Assembly (NCBI GenBank): GCA_032622095.1
Contig: CP136063.1
Span: 11,199,814 to 11,263,813 of the forward strand
DNA: 64,000 bases
Origin: Siphonodentalium dalli
Taxonomy: Eukaryota > Mollusca > Scaphopoda > Gadilida > Siphonodentaliidae
Direction of reading: 5' to 3'
In this document: in pieces, positions 35,929 through 47,660 of the stretch
Position numbering within the stretch: the first letter of the stretch is position 1
How the letters are laid out: each line of letters begins with the position of its first letter
Program-made: the position numbers and the translations under genes
Notes under the pieces: generated by a model
Told to the model about the DNA's origin: nothing
Database searches by the model: none
Seen by the model: only the letters and a program-made list of their open reading frames with translations

Positions 35929-37989
35929 TGTAACGAGCGAGGGGGTAGGGGTCCTTAGATATTACCAAGCCCTACTTACAACAATTGGCCGAGCGGAATG
36001 CCTATGAATGACTCGCCCATATACAAGTTTAACCATAATAACCGGTAGCGTAACTCATGCTCAATAGCATACTAGTAACAGAGGGGAACAGTGACTTACA
36101 ATGTATATTTCTACTGGATGGTCCTGACCTCTCCAATATAGGTTAATCAAGGGGATTAACGGCACATGACCTGGAAGTTGGTCCCTGGCATCTCCCCTGG
36201 ATAATGGCACATGACCCGGAAATGGGTCCCTGACCTCTCCAGTATAGGTTAATCAAGGTGATTAACAGCACACGACCTGGAAGTTGGTCCCTAACTTCTC
36301 CATTGGATAGATTACCTCATCCCGGCCTCATTAATATAGATTGGTGCTGTTCATAGTCTAGCCACCGACACCCTACAACCTTCTCATGGTATATCGAATT
36401 TACCTATATAACCCCTGTTTCCCCCAGGGTATAGTTATGGATCTACAATGGCGTCCCAGTACAATATGAAGTGTGCGCATACCTCATATGCCTATTTAGA
36501 AATAATCCTACCACAGTGATTGGCCAACGTGACAGCAATATGAGTCAGATGTAACTAACAACAATGATATTTATTAACCAATAAATGCATAAACAACTTA
36601 AACAATAAATGATGAATATAACCACTGATTGATTAACTCCAGTATTTACCAGTGACATAATTGCACTATAAAAATGCTTAATACTAATGGGAGCAAAAGG
36701 CATGTATTTGAAAGCCTGATATGAAATTGTTCCATTACTGCATTAATTTGGTAATTGTTAATTACAAGCAAACTACAAAATTCTGTACTCTTTGCAACGT
36801 CTATAAAATGCCGTTTCCTATATGGACAGTTCTTAGACAGAACTACCATACTTGCATACCTTAAACCATTTCAGTTACTTCTAAAATACTATCCGATATA
36901 CAGGAATAGTAGGGACCAAAGTTGTAGAATAATTCGGGTAAACTCCCAGAAAAGATCTAAACCATGAATAAAGGGTGAAACCCAACCGCAATCTAATATC
37001 ACTAAGTAATAAGCCAAGATTGTAACCTATAAGCAGTATATTTTACACTGGACCACCTAATCAGACACTTATCATGACTATAATTGATCTACCCTGGCCT
37101 TGCATTGTTCCTGAAATCCACCACATCCATATCCTGGAAATCCCTTCAGGCTGGATGGTGCCTAGTGTAAATAAGTGGAATATTACTCCACTTTATACAT
37201 GTAAATTAACCAATGCCGTAGATCCTCATGTCCATGTATTCCACCATTAGATCTCATATTAGCTCATGGCTTACTAAGACTATGTCACCAATTGCAAACT
37301 AATCCATCCATGGTTCCGCCTCATGATTCTCGATCTCGGAAAATGGCAAAGTCAGGTGAAATCCAGGTAAAATACCTAAAAGATCCATCAAATGCATAAA
37401 ACGAGGAATTACCTTTAACTACTTATTACTATTCAACGAATGAATAATACTAAAGACCACTGCTACTGTAATAAATCTTCAAAACTCTCAAAAGCCAGTA
37501 TCAAGAAATGCCGAAATAGTGATGCGACTACACCTGAGATAAATCTGACAGTTGTGACCTAATTAAACAGCTGTTATTGTTTACGTGTGACGCCAATAGC
37601 ACGCGAACCGATGACGGACAGACGCCTCGAGGCTTCTGATTGGAAGGCTTATATAGTAACTTAAAAGCCGTTAGAAAATATTGACCAATGAGAATGGTCG
37701 TTATAAAAGAGGTTACTAGGGAAGTAACCGGAAGTAATAATTATGACATTTTGCCGCGGAATACAGAAATGTAAATACACAAGATATTTGAGTAAAATGC
37801 TAATTGTGCGAATTCTTAAACGTGGTTATGAATTGAGAATGGATGAACTAGAGGAGGCGTGCAACGTTCGTAGTACGTGTTCCAAATTTAAGTAAGAATA
37901 AGTTACGTAAGATAGATAAATATGAAAAACATTACAGGAAAGTTTTAACGATGACGAAGAAAAAATGATGCCGGTACACAAACGTTTCA
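35929..37989 (-). repeat. LTR 1 of minus-strand gypsy element (3' LTR of copy 1)
   Basis: Starts TGTAACGAGCGAGG and ends AAACGTTTCA on the plus strand (TG...CA). It is about 2,061 bp, long for a gypsy LTR. A near-identical copy lies at 43,868-45,934, with differences such as an 8-base insertion (tgtctact) near 45,290 in the second copy. The polypurine tract abuts its right edge (ctatccccctagaaaa, the complement of a purine run). The internal repeats cacatgacctggaagttggtccct and variants recur three times near the left end. Confidence 0.9.
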
Positions 37990-38004
37990 CTATCCCCCTA
38001 GAAA
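37990..38004 (-). promoter_or_regulatory. Polypurine tract of copy 1
   Basis: On the minus strand the run reads ttttctagggggatag directly before the LTR start TGAAACG. It is the priming site for plus-strand DNA synthesis. The same sequence follows the second LTR at 45,935. Confidence 0.75.
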
Positions 38005-38025
38005 ATATGATTTCGTCCCGAAATT

Positions 38026-38948
38026 TTATTCTTCACAGGCCTCTGTCTGTGTAGCCATCTCCTTGGTGGTCGTCGCCTCAGGATCCTTCGTCCACGTTTC
38101 CTTTAATTCGTACCTGGTTTCGTCGGGTAGAGTTGCGGATTCCGTCTTGCTGATGCACAAGTAGCCATATGATGTAAATTTTCTTGTATAATTTCCCAAA
38201 TGTTTCTTTGCTTCCATCTGTTTCGCCCTTAATATCTGAGCTCGGTGCCCGTATAAGTAATAGGATGGTGCACCCAAGAAGAAAAACCGCGGGTCCGCCG
38301 CAAGTTCATTAAATTTTTTAAATGGTTCTGGCAGATGTAGCTCCTCTTTACATCCATATGTAAGGTATGTAGGGGTCATCCACCAATTCTTCTCCAACTT
38401 CTGCTGTCAAGGTTGTTATATCTACTCCTCCGATTAATTTATCTAGTTCGGTATTATTTCCTCTATTGGGGGTGGTGTAGCGATCCCTTCTGCCAGTGTC
38501 ATTTGTCTTTGTCTCAGTTGTTCGTCCGTCCAAGGGGTAGGGGGGTCTGGGTAGCACTCCAAGTAGGAGGGAAATATTTGTATTGGCGCAACATCTGCCC
38601 ACTCACACACCGGAAGTGTGTAATCTAATCCATGTCCAATGGGTGGTATTGGGGTCTCTATTTTGGTATCCACGATCAGGGGTGTTTCCACTGTATGGGT
38701 CTCCGGTTTCTTGGTTTCGTCTTTTGTAACCATCCTGATGATTTTAGATTTCACGTTCATCTCCTTCTTTGCACCAGTATGTTTCGCTCACGGTGTCTCA
38801 TCATTTCCCGTTCCTTTCCCTTCTCTACTTTGAAGTTACATTGATCACATTCCAAGTGGCGATGCTCTCTTTTCCGATGCCGCATTAGGGCTAGGCCGTC
38901 TCCGAACACTATGTTGCAATCTAAACATTTGAGCTTCATGGGTGCCAT
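38026..38948 (-). pseudogene. Third ORF of gypsy copy 1 (C2H2-like), frameshifted
   Basis: Begins at the ATG at 38,948 directly behind a splice-acceptor-like ...atattttacag. It has two C2H2-like motifs (CLDCNIVFGD...H-x4-H and CDQCNFKVEK...H-x4-H). Compared with copy 2 a base is missing near 38,785, so the first frame stops early (ILVQRRR); a further one-base gain in a G run (near 38,470) and a short deletion near 38,350 break it again. The C-terminal part, lost in copy 2, survives here and ends EMATQTEACEE. It shows no transmembrane segment or other envelope-like feature. Confidence 0.65.
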
Positions 38949-39113
38949 CTGTAAAATATAAATTAGAAATATTATAATATTTGAATTTTCCCAGGGGTTG
39001 ACATCTTTTTCTTCAGTGAACATCTGACCATATTGCTTGTCCCTTCAGCTTTAAATCATTTATGGTATAACTTTAGCCTGTGACCTTGTTACTGGACCTG
39101 CGGATGGGGTGTA

Positions 39114-40440
39114 TCATTTCTTTGCTTTACCCATAAATGGTTTTAACCGACTGGCATGCACAACCTTGGAATCTGACTTTAGTGACTGTTTGTCCTCGTA
39201 TGTAACATCCGACCTCTGGCCTATTACGGTGTATGGACCAACCCATGGATTGTGTAGCTTTTTGGATCTCCCCCTGGGTACCACCTTGTTGTGTAAGAAA
39301 ACATGATCGCCAATTTTAAAATTGCTATTACCAGCCTTATTGTCATAATAACGCTTTTGACGAGAACTAGCCTTCTCCATCCTGTCCCTAACAATATCAT
39401 AGACCTTTTCCATCTTTTTCTGCAGATGCTGTATATATTCGTGTGTACTTTTATCCCTCCAAGTTTGGGTTTTCTTAGGGGATCCATAGTATAAGTCCAC
39501 AGGTAATTTTGCCTCTCGTCCCATCATTAGCATGGATGGCGACTCTCCTGTCGTCTCATGGACCGATGACCTATACGCAAACATCACTAATGGCAATAAT
39601 TCATCCCAATTACGATGGCTCTTATCCACGACTTTGCTTAACATGTCCTATATGGTCTTGTTACATCTCTCAACGAGTCCATCACTAGAGGGGTGGTATG
39701 GTGTGGTCCTGGTCTTCTTCATGGCTAGCTTGTTACAGTGTTTGGAATAACTCTGACTCGAACTGGCGCTCCTGCTCCGAGTGGATTTCATTACTTAGTC
39801 CGTAGCGGCAAATAAACTCTTCCAATAATATAGTGGTTACAGTGAGTGCTTCTTGATTTGGCATCGGATATGCTTCCACCCATTTTGTGAAATAGTCTGA
39901 TATGACTAATATATACTTATTTTTCCTTCTTGATTCGGGGAGTGGTCCCATAATATCCAGTGCAATCCGTTCCATAGGTTCACCTACCAAGTATTTCACC
40001 ATGGGAGCACCTGGTTTGGGGCGTGGTGGCTTCCTCTGCTGACAAATTAGGCACCTTGCAATGAAGTTTTCCACTGTATTCCTAATTCCTATCCAGTAGA
40101 ACCTGGCCCTGATCCGTGCAATAGTTCGGGTAATTCCCAGGTGTCCTGCCACAGGGTGACTATGAAGTAGCTCCATTATTTCTTTGTACCATGCCTGTGG
40201 AACTATAAATTTCAGACTAACTGTACCCTTGTTGCAATCTAGCCATTGAAAATAAAGGATGTCCTCTTCCAAAATAATGGAGTCCCATTTCGCCCATATA
40301 TTTTTGCAATTCTGTGACATGGGTGACACATTTTCCCACCGTGGGCGTGGCCCTGTTGTTTCCATTTAATAATGTGTGCCAATATGGGGTCTTTTCTTTG
40401 TCCTTCTTTCATTTCGTCATTTGTTTTCTTCTGCACCCAC
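39114..40440 (-). pseudogene. Integrase region of gypsy copy 1, broken
   Basis: Two frames cover the zinc-binding domain (HPVAGHLG...CLICQ), catalytic core and C-terminal GPY module (NPWVGPYTVIGQ). In the core, the first Asp is present (ALDIMGPLP), but the second motif reads IHSEQERQFES where copy 2 has IHSDQGRQFES, so the catalytic Asp is lost. A frameshift near 39,740 separates the core from the rest. With a dead active site and a frameshift, this copy cannot integrate itself. Confidence 0.85.
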
Positions 40441-41316
40441 TCACATGACTATTGTTTCTTCTGTTAGACATTCTTGCCTATCTCTGGTCTCCATCTTATG
40501 TACACAATATTCTTCATTCTGCTCTTCGTTTTCCATTTGAGCCTGCATTTCTTTCCTTTCACAATGCTCACATGGCGTACATGGTCGTCTCGAAAGTCCA
40601 TCGGCATTTCCATGGAGTTTCCCAGCCCTATGTTTGACTTCGAAATTGTACATGTCCAATGTTTCCAACCAACGAGCCAATTGTCCCTCTGCATTTTTAA
40701 ATTGTCTCAGCCAATTGAGGGCGCTGTGGTCTGTCCTCACTAAAATTTTTCTGCCTGCCAAGTAATGATGAAAGTGCTTCACTGCTTCTACCACGGCTAA
40801 TAACTCCATTCTGGTGATACACTATTTACGTTCGGCCTTAGATAATGTCCGGCTATAATATGCAACGACCCTCTCACCCTCTTCATCGACTTGACTAAGG
40901 ACGGCACCAATTCCTCTCCCACAAGCATCGGTATCTACGATTGTCTCTTTTTCCAGGTCGATATACGTAAGTATCGGACTTGATGTTAACGAGCTTTTTA
41001 ACATATCGAAGGCAATCTGACATTCCGGATCCCACACCAAGGGAGCACCCTTCTCCGTCAAGGTATGTAATGGTCTAGTTTCGGGGATATTTTTAGACCG
41101 GCTGACTTGATCCTGCTGAGTATTTCGTCCAATTGCTCTAAGTGGATATCGATTCCTCCATGGCTGAATGCAATAATATCGTCTACGTACAATAGGCATG
41201 TTTTCCATTGCAATCCCTGTAGTATTTGTTCCATAAGACGTTGAAACGTACTTCCACTGTTTTTCAAACCATATGGCATAGAGGCAAATCCCAGAGACCT
41301 CCCGTTGCTGTGGCAA
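40441..41316 (-). pseudogene. RT thumb/connection and RNase H region of gypsy copy 1, broken
   Basis: Contains RT palm motif YVDDIIAFSHGG (in the 41,058-41,279 frame), a connection segment (APLVWDPECQIAFDMLKSSL), and the RNase H start TIVDTDACGRGIGAVLSQ with MELLAVVEAVKHFHHYL and FEVKHRAGKLHGNADGLSRR. At least two frameshifts and a stop after LSKAERK interrupt the polyprotein. Confidence 0.85.
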
Positions 41317-41854
41317 AAGCTGTTTTAGGTTGATCTGCCGGATTCATCCGGATCTGCCAGTATCCGCATTGTAAATCCAACGTGGAGTAAGTAGTGGTGC
41401 CCCTTAGTGCATCCAATGAGTCGGCGATCCGTGGCAATGGGTAAACATCGCTAACTGTAACAGCATTGGTCCTCCGGAAATCAATACAAAACCGGATTGA
41501 TTTGTCAGGTTTTCGAACTAGGCAAATTGGTGACGACCATGGCGATTTTGATGGGACTATCACTCCATTTTTCAGCATCTTTTGTATCTCTTCCTCAGCT
41601 TCTTTTCTGAGTCCTAAGGGTATGGGTCTAGGTGGCTGTTTGAGAGGTGGACTATTTCCTGTGTCAATCTTGTGGTACACTAAGTCGGTGCATCCCATGT
41701 CATCCTTAGATTTGGCAAATGCGTCTGCATATTTTACTAACACTTTCCACACTTTACCACTTGTCTCTTCATCAATGTCATCATCCAATGAGTCCATTAT
41801 CACTTTGAGATGATCTGTGTGAACGTCCTGTTCACTGTAAGTAATTACTCCCAT
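41264..41854 (-). pseudogene. Reverse transcriptase N-terminal region of gypsy copy 1
   Basis: Typical Ty3/gypsy RT fingers and palm: PPRPIPLGLRKEAEEEI, KNGVIVPSKSPWSSPICLVR, IRFCIDFRRTNAVT, YPLPRIADSLDAL and YSTLDLQCGYWQI with the first catalytic Asp. The frame shifts near 41,290, before YVDD. A TAA at 41,858-41,860 separates it from the protease frame, in phase, so a single nonsense change split protease from RT. Confidence 0.85.
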
Positions 41855-41857
41855 AAA

Positions 41858-42656
41858 TTACCCATCAGTCACTTCCTTGTATTGTATAGTTTCACACTCT
41901 GCCATATTTGTTTCCTTATATAAATTTACATCCCCATTAGTTTCATTTATCACCCTCAATGGTATCTTGTCCATTTTTGGAGGATCCACCAAGCATTTGG
42001 CTACTGTCAACCCTTTTCTCAACAAACTCTCACTTGCTTCCTCAACTATCGCTGTATGTCCCATCGCCTTCCCAGTTGTTAAATGACATACAATCTCCAT
42101 CTCTCTGCATGGTGGCACTACCACATCTTCAGACAACCCCAGTCTGAAAATTGATCTAAGTTGGCTTTCTAATTGGCCCTGTACTTCATGTCCTCCTATC
42201 TTTACCACTCCATCTGTAATATGGATCTCGCAATTGTATCGCCGTAAAAAGTCATATCCCAGTATGGCGTGTGTCTCCATATTCGCTACTATCATGTATG
42301 TGTCATATTGTTTCCCCTCAATCACCAATGGAAATATAGCTGCACCATCTGGATGGATTAATTTCCCATCTGCAACCTTAAGCCGTCCACACTTCTCATT
42401 CAACTGTGGCTTTGTTGGTCCCATTTCCTTATAAATATCATTATGTAATACAGAAACTGACGCACCTGTATCAATTAGGCAATGCATTGATTTGTTCAAA
42501 ATATTAATATTTAAAATGAGTCCATCATTATACATTTTTCTGACTTCAAAAATATTTGTGGGTCCATCTTCTACCCGTACCTCCTCTGCCAAGTCTTGAC
42601 CCTCAGTCTCAGCAAAATCTAGTTTCCCTGGTCCTGTGTCTGGCTTCCCCTCTCAG
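41858..42656 (-). CDS. Retropepsin-like protease domain of gypsy copy 1
   Basis: The frame is open from about 42,656 and carries the aspartic-protease signature CLIDTGASVSVLH and the second conserved block AILGYDFLRRY. It has no ATG of its own, as expected for the pro-pol part of a polyprotein. The gag frame stops at 42,664, about 8 bases before this frame opens, so the expected gag/pol frameshift overlap is not preserved in this copy. Confidence 0.75.
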
Positions 42657-42663
42657 TTTTGAA

Positions 42664-43710
42664 CTATCTCGGAGGTCCATACGATCTCCTGGGTCTATTC
42701 AAGTATGAAGCCGTGGCTGGTCTTTCCCGCTTGAATTTCTCACAATTTCTTTTAATGTGTTGTTCCGAGCCACAGTAAAAACACCCTCTGTTCCTTTGAC
42801 GTGTATTTTCCAGGACAACCTCCTTCTGTTCTGTTTCCAATTTTGCTAACCTCTCTGAGATTTGTTCCATTATTGGTAGTCGGGGTATGTCCATATGTAG
42901 ATTATCTTGGAGTTCATGCATTCGCACATTGTTTTGTTTCTCGGTACCATTCTGACAAATAGCCCACTCCATCTCCCTATCGTTTAGTGCATCCCTGAAA
43001 CTTCTATATGATAAACTGTTTCGCACATCTTCTGATGCAGTTGGATAGGCCAGTCGAACCAATTTCTTAATATCTTGCACCAGGTCTGTGAGTGGCTCAT
43101 CTCGTTTACGTATCCTATTGTTCAGTTGGGTTCTATATGCCTCGGATTGATTCTTCGGTTCAAATCTATCTGAGAGAATTGACTTTAATTGCCCATAGTT
43201 TCTCCAATGATCTTGACGAACCTCCACCAATATGCTCCTAGCATTTCCCTTCATATATGTCGCCAATTTCATTGCCTTAATGGTATTTGACCATCCATTG
43301 AGTTCAGCTACCATCTCAAAATGTGTTATATAATCCATCCAACTTCCCTTTCCATCATAGTAATCCGGCTTTGTATACCCAACATTTCTCTCCATTTGTC
43401 TCATTGGTATTTCAAACATCTCATCTGGTAAGTCAAAATCTGCAACACTTGGAACAGTCTCTGGAAGTCTCATGTTATTATTGTTATTCATCTGGCCTGG
43501 ATTAGACATCAATCTTTCCAAAATTCCATTCATGGCACTCATTGTTTGACCCATGGCTGCCAGATTATCTTCCAACTTTCCAAGTCTACATGACTGACCT
43601 ATGAATTCCATGTTAACTGGGGCTGGGTGTTCATTGGCTTCATTTCCCCCAGTGGCATTCTGTCCGTCATCGGCTAGTAAACACTGTCTTCTAGTTCTCC
43701 TCGCTGGCAT
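42664..43710 (-). CDS. Gag of gypsy copy 1 (348 aa)
   Basis: Structural protein, apparently intact. N-terminal basic MPARRTRRQ, then a helical capsid-like region (YYDGKGSWMDYITHFEMVAE through LVRLAYPTASEDVRNSL, the usual retrotransposon-gag domain), and a CCHC zinc knuckle CFYCGSEQHIKRNC near residue 312 followed by a basic tail. The start is the ATG at 43,710, about 150 bases from the LTR. It is expected to assemble cytoplasmic particles that package the element RNA. Confidence 0.85.
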   Translation of the reverse strand: MPARRTRRQCLLADDGQNATGGNEANEHPAPVNMEFIGQSCRLGKLEDNLAAMGQTMSAMNGILERLMSNPGQMNNNNNMRLPETVPSVADFDLPDEMFEIPMRQMERNVGYTKPDYYDGKGSWMDYITHFEMVAELNGWSNTIKAMKLATYMKGNARSILVEVRQDHWRNYGQLKSILSDRFEPKNQSEAYRTQLNNRIRKRDEPLTDLVQDIKKLVRLAYPTASEDVRNSLSYRSFRDALNDREMEWAICQNGTEKQNNVRMHELQDNLHMDIPRLPIMEQISERLAKLETEQKEVVLENTRQRNRGCFYCGSEQHIKRNCEKFKRERPATASYLNRPRRSYGPPR

Positions 43711-43844
43711 TCTGCGACTATGGCTTCTGTCCTATTTTAACGTCACGTAAAGTTTCCCTAATAAGACAAAAAAATTGACTAAGCAAAACTATTTAGCTAA
43801 AACTAACTAAAATAGAAAACTGATAACACTTCAGATTTTTGAAC

Positions 43845-43864
43845 GGATCCCACCGCTGCCACCA
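43845..43864 (-). promoter_or_regulatory. Primer-binding site of copy 1
   Basis: On the minus strand, TGGTGGCAGCGGTGGGATCC starts three bases after the LTR end (CGTTACA). The TGG start pairs with a tRNA 3' CCA; the tRNA species was not determined. Confidence 0.7.
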
Positions 43865-43867
43865 TTT

Positions 43868-45934
43868 TGTAACGAGCGAGGGGTTAGGGGTCCTTAGATA
43901 TTACCAAGCCCTACTTACAACAATTGGCCGAGCGGAATGCCTATGAATGACTCGCCCATATACAAGTTTAACCATAATAACCGGTAGCGTAACTCATGCT
44001 CAATAGCATACTAGTAACAGAGGGGAACAGTGACTTACAATGTATATTTCTACTGGATGGTCCTGACCTCTCCAATATAGGTTAATCAAGGGGATTAACG
44101 GCACATGACCTGGAAGTTGGTCCCTGGCATCTCCCCTGGATAATGGCACATGACCCGGAAATGGGTCCCTGACCTCTCCAGTATAGGTTAATCAAGGTGA
44201 TTAACAGCACATGACCTGGAAGTTGGTCCCTAGCTTCCCCATTGGATATATTACCTCATCCCGGCCTCAGTAATATAGATTGGTGCTGTTCATAGTCTAG
44301 CCACCGACAGCCTACAACCTTCTCATGGTATATCGAATTTACCTATATAACCCCTGTTTCCCCCAGGGTATAGTTATGGATCTACAATGGCGTCCCAGTA
44401 CAATATGAAGTGTGCGCATACATCATATGCCTATTTAGAAATAATCCTACCACAGTGATTGGCCAAAGTGACAGCAATATGAGTCAGATGTATCTAACAA
44501 CAATGATATTTATTAACCAATAAATGCATAAACAACTTCAACAATAAATGATGAATATAACCACTGATTGATTAACTCCAGTATTTACCAGTGACATAAT
44601 TGCACTATAAAAATGCTTAATACTAATGGGAGCAAAAGGCATGTATTTGAAAGCCTGATATGAAAATGTTCCATTACTGCATTAATTTGGTAATTGTTAA
44701 TTACAAGCAAACTACAAAATTCTGTACTCTTTGCAACATCTATAAAATGCCGTTTCCTATATGGACAGTTCTTAGACAGAACTACCATACTTGCATACCT
44801 TAAACCATTTCAGTTACTTCTAAAATACTATCCGATATACAGGAATAGTAGGGACCAAAGTTGTAGAATAATTCGGGTAAACTCCCAGAAAAGATCTAAA
44901 CCATGAATAAAGGGTGAAACCCAACCCAATCTAATATCACTAAGTAATAAGCCAAGATTGTAACCTATAAGCAGTATATTTTACACTGGACCACCTGATC
45001 AGACACTTATCATGACTATAATTGATCTACCATGGCCTTGCATGGTTCCTGAAATCCACCACATCCATATCCTGGAAATCCCTTCAGGCTGGATGGTGCC
45101 TAGTGTAAATAAGTGGAATATTACTCCACTTTATACATGTAAATTAACCAATGCCTTAGATCCTCATGTCCATGTATTCCACCATTAGATCTCATATTAG
45201 CTCATGGCTTACTAAGACTATGTCACCAATTGCAAACTAATCCATCCATGGTTCCGCCTCATGATTCTCGATCTCGGAAAATGGCAAAGTGTCTACTCAG
45301 GTGAAATCCAGGTAAAATATCTAAAAGATCCATCAAATGCATAAAACGAGGAATTACCTTTAACTACTAAATACTATTCAACGAATGAATAATACTAAAG
45401 ACCACTGCTACTGTAATAAATCTTCAAAACTCTCAAAAGCCAGTATCAAGAAATGCCGAAATAGTGATGCGACTACACCTGAGATAAATCTGACAGTTGT
45501 GACCTAATTAAACAGCTGTTATTGTTTACGTGTGACGCCAATAGCACGCGAACCGATGACGGACAGAAGCCTCAAGGCTTCTGATTGGAAGGCTTATATA
45601 GTAACTTAAAAGCCGTTAGAAAATATTGACCAATGAGAATGGTCGTTATAAAAGAGGTTACTAGGGAAGTAACCGGAAGTAATAATTATGACATTTTGCC
45701 GCGAAATACAGAAATGTAAATACACAAGATATTTGAGTAAAATGCTAACTGTGCGAATTCTTAAACATTGTTATGAATTGAGAATGGATGAACTAGAGGA
45801 GGCGTGCAACGTTCGTAGTACGTGTTCCAAATTTAAGTAAGAATAAGTTACGTAAAATAGATAAATATGAAAAACATTACAGGAAAGTTTTAACGATGAC
45901 GAAGAAAAAATTATGCCGGTACACAAACGTTTCA
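43868..45934 (-). repeat. LTR 2 of minus-strand gypsy (shared by both copies)
   Basis: About 2,067 bp. It is the 5' LTR of copy 1 and, because a second polypurine tract and third-ORF sequence follow at 45,935, also the 3' LTR of copy 2. This LTR-body-LTR-body order arises by LTR-LTR recombination or tandem integration. Confidence 0.9.
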
Positions 45935-45942
45935 CTATCCCC

Positions 45943-46607
45943 CTAGAAATTTTTAAATGGTTCTGGTAGATGTAGCTCCTCTGCGGTCTTTTCATTAACA
46001 GCCGTTTCTTTTACATCCATAGGTATGTAGGGGTCATCCACCAATTCTTCTCCAACTTCTGCTGTCAAGGTTGTTGTATCTACTCCTCTGATTAATTTAT
46101 CTAGTTCGGTTGTTATTTCCTCTATTGGGGTGGTGTAGCGATCCCTTCTGCCAGTGTCATTTGTCTTTGTCTCAGTTGTTCGTCCGTCCAAGGGGTAGGG
46201 GGTTCTGGGTAGCACTCCAAGTAGGAGGGAAATATTTGTATTGGCGCAACATCTGACCACTCACATACCGGAAGTGTGTAATCTAATCCATGTTCAATGG
46301 GTGGTATTGGGGTCTCTATTTTGGTATCCACGATCAGGGGTGTTTCCACTGTATGGGTCTCCGGTTTCTTGGTTTCGTCTTTTGTAACCATCCTGATGAT
46401 TTTAGATTTCACGTTCATCTCCTTCTTTGCACCAGTATGTTTGCGCTCACGGTGTCTCCTCATTTCCCGTTCCTTTCCCTTCTCTACTTTGAAGTTACAT
46501 TGATCACATTCCAAGTGGCGATGCTCTCTTTTCCGATGCCGCATTAGGGCTATGCCGTCTCTGAACTCTATGTTGCAATCTAAACATTTGAGCTTCATGG
46601 GTGCCAT
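45943..46607 (-). pseudogene. Third ORF of gypsy copy 2 (two C2H2-like motifs)
   Basis: ATG at 46,607 directly behind a 3' splice-site-like run (pyrimidine-rich, ending atattttacag). Motifs: C-x2-C (CLDC) with HRKREH, and CDQC with HRERKH, followed by GAKKEMNVKSK (basic) and a Pro/Thr-rich region. The first frame reaches 46,122, where a TAG in the ATPPQ region stops it; the same protein continues in another frame to 45,943. Its C-terminus was removed by the deletion next to the LTR. The position after integrase is where envelope genes sit in errantiviruses, but the sequence is a zinc-finger protein and has no signal peptide or membrane span. Confidence 0.65.
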
Positions 46608-46772
46608 CTGTAAAATATAAATTAGAAATATTATAATATTTGAATTTTCCCAGGGGTTGACATCTTTTTCTTCAGTGAACATCTGACCATATTGCTTGTC
46701 CCTTCAGCTTTAAATCATTTATGGTATAACTTTAGCCTGTGACCTTGTTACTGGACCTGCGGATGGGGTGTA

Positions 46773-47660
46773 TCATTTCTTTGCTTTACCCATAAATGGT
46801 TTTAACCGACTGGCATGCACAACCTTGGAATCTGACTTTAGTGACTGTTTGACCTCGTATGTAACATCCGACCTCTGGCCTATTACGGTGTATGGACCAA
46901 CCCATGGATTGTGTAGCTTTTTGGATCTCCCCCTGGGTACCACCTTGTTGTGTAAGAAAACATGATCGCCAATTTTAAAATTGCTATTACCAGCCTTATT
47001 GTCATAATAACGCTTTTGACGAGAACTAGCCTTCTCCATCCTGTCCCTAACAATATCATAGACCTTTTCCATCTTTTTCTGCAGATGCTGTATATATTCG
47101 TGTGTACTTTTATCCCTCCAAGTTTGGGTTTTCTTAGGGGATCCATAGTATAAGTCCACAGGTAATTTTGCCTCTCGTCCCATCATTAGCATGGATGGCG
47201 ACTCTCCTGTCGTCTCATGGACCGATGACCTATACGCAAACATCACTAATGGCAATAATTCATCCCAATTACGATGGCTCTTATCCACGACTTTGCTTAA
47301 CATGTCCTGTATGGTCTTGTTACATCTCTCAACGAGTCCATCACTAGAGGGGTGGTATGGTGTGGTCCTGGTCTTCTTCATGGCTAGCTTGTTACACAGT
47401 GTTTGGAATAACTCTGACTCGAACTGGCGCCCCTGATCCGAGTGGATTTCATTACTTAGTCCGTAGCGGCAAATAAACTCTTCCAATAATATAGTGGTTA
47501 CAGTGAGTGCTTCTTGATTTGGCATCGGATATGCTTCCACCCATTTTGTGAAATAGTCTGATATGACTAATATATACTTATTTTTCCTTCTTGATTCGGG
47601 GAGTGGTCCCATAATATCCAGTGCAATCCGTTCCATAGGTTCACCTACCAAGTATTTCAC
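46773..47660 (-). CDS. Integrase core and C-terminus of gypsy copy 2, open frame
   Basis: Contains the D,D-35-E core: ALDIMGPLP, IHSDQGRQFES and HPSSDGLVERCNKT, followed by the host-like conserved FAYRSSVHETTGESPSMLMMG and the C-terminal GPY module (NPWVGPYTVIGQ, then VVHASRLKPF). Catalyses insertion of the reverse-transcribed element into chromosomal DNA. The frame is open, but an 11-base deletion at its N-terminal side separates it from the zinc-binding domain, so the full enzyme is not made from this copy. Confidence 0.85.
   Translation of the reverse strand: MKYLVGEPMERIALDIMGPLPESRRKNKYILVISDYFTKWVEAYPMPNQEALTVTTILLEEFICRYGLSNEIHSDQGRQFESELFQTLCNKLAMKKTRTTPYHPSSDGLVERCNKTIQDMLSKVVDKSHRNWDELLPLVMFAYRSSVHETTGESPSMLMMGREAKLPVDLYYGSPKKTQTWRDKSTHEYIQHLQKKMEKVYDIVRDRMEKASSRQKRYYDNKAGNSNFKIGDHVFLHNKVVPRGRSKKLHNPWVGPYTVIGQRSDVTYEVKQSLKSDSKVVHASRLKPFMGKAKK

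Noticed and set aside
36646-36967. Short frames inside the long LTRs (also 44,585-44,906)
   Set aside because: Present in both LTRs only because the LTRs are copies. LTRs of this type normally do not encode proteins, and the two frames overlap on opposite strands.
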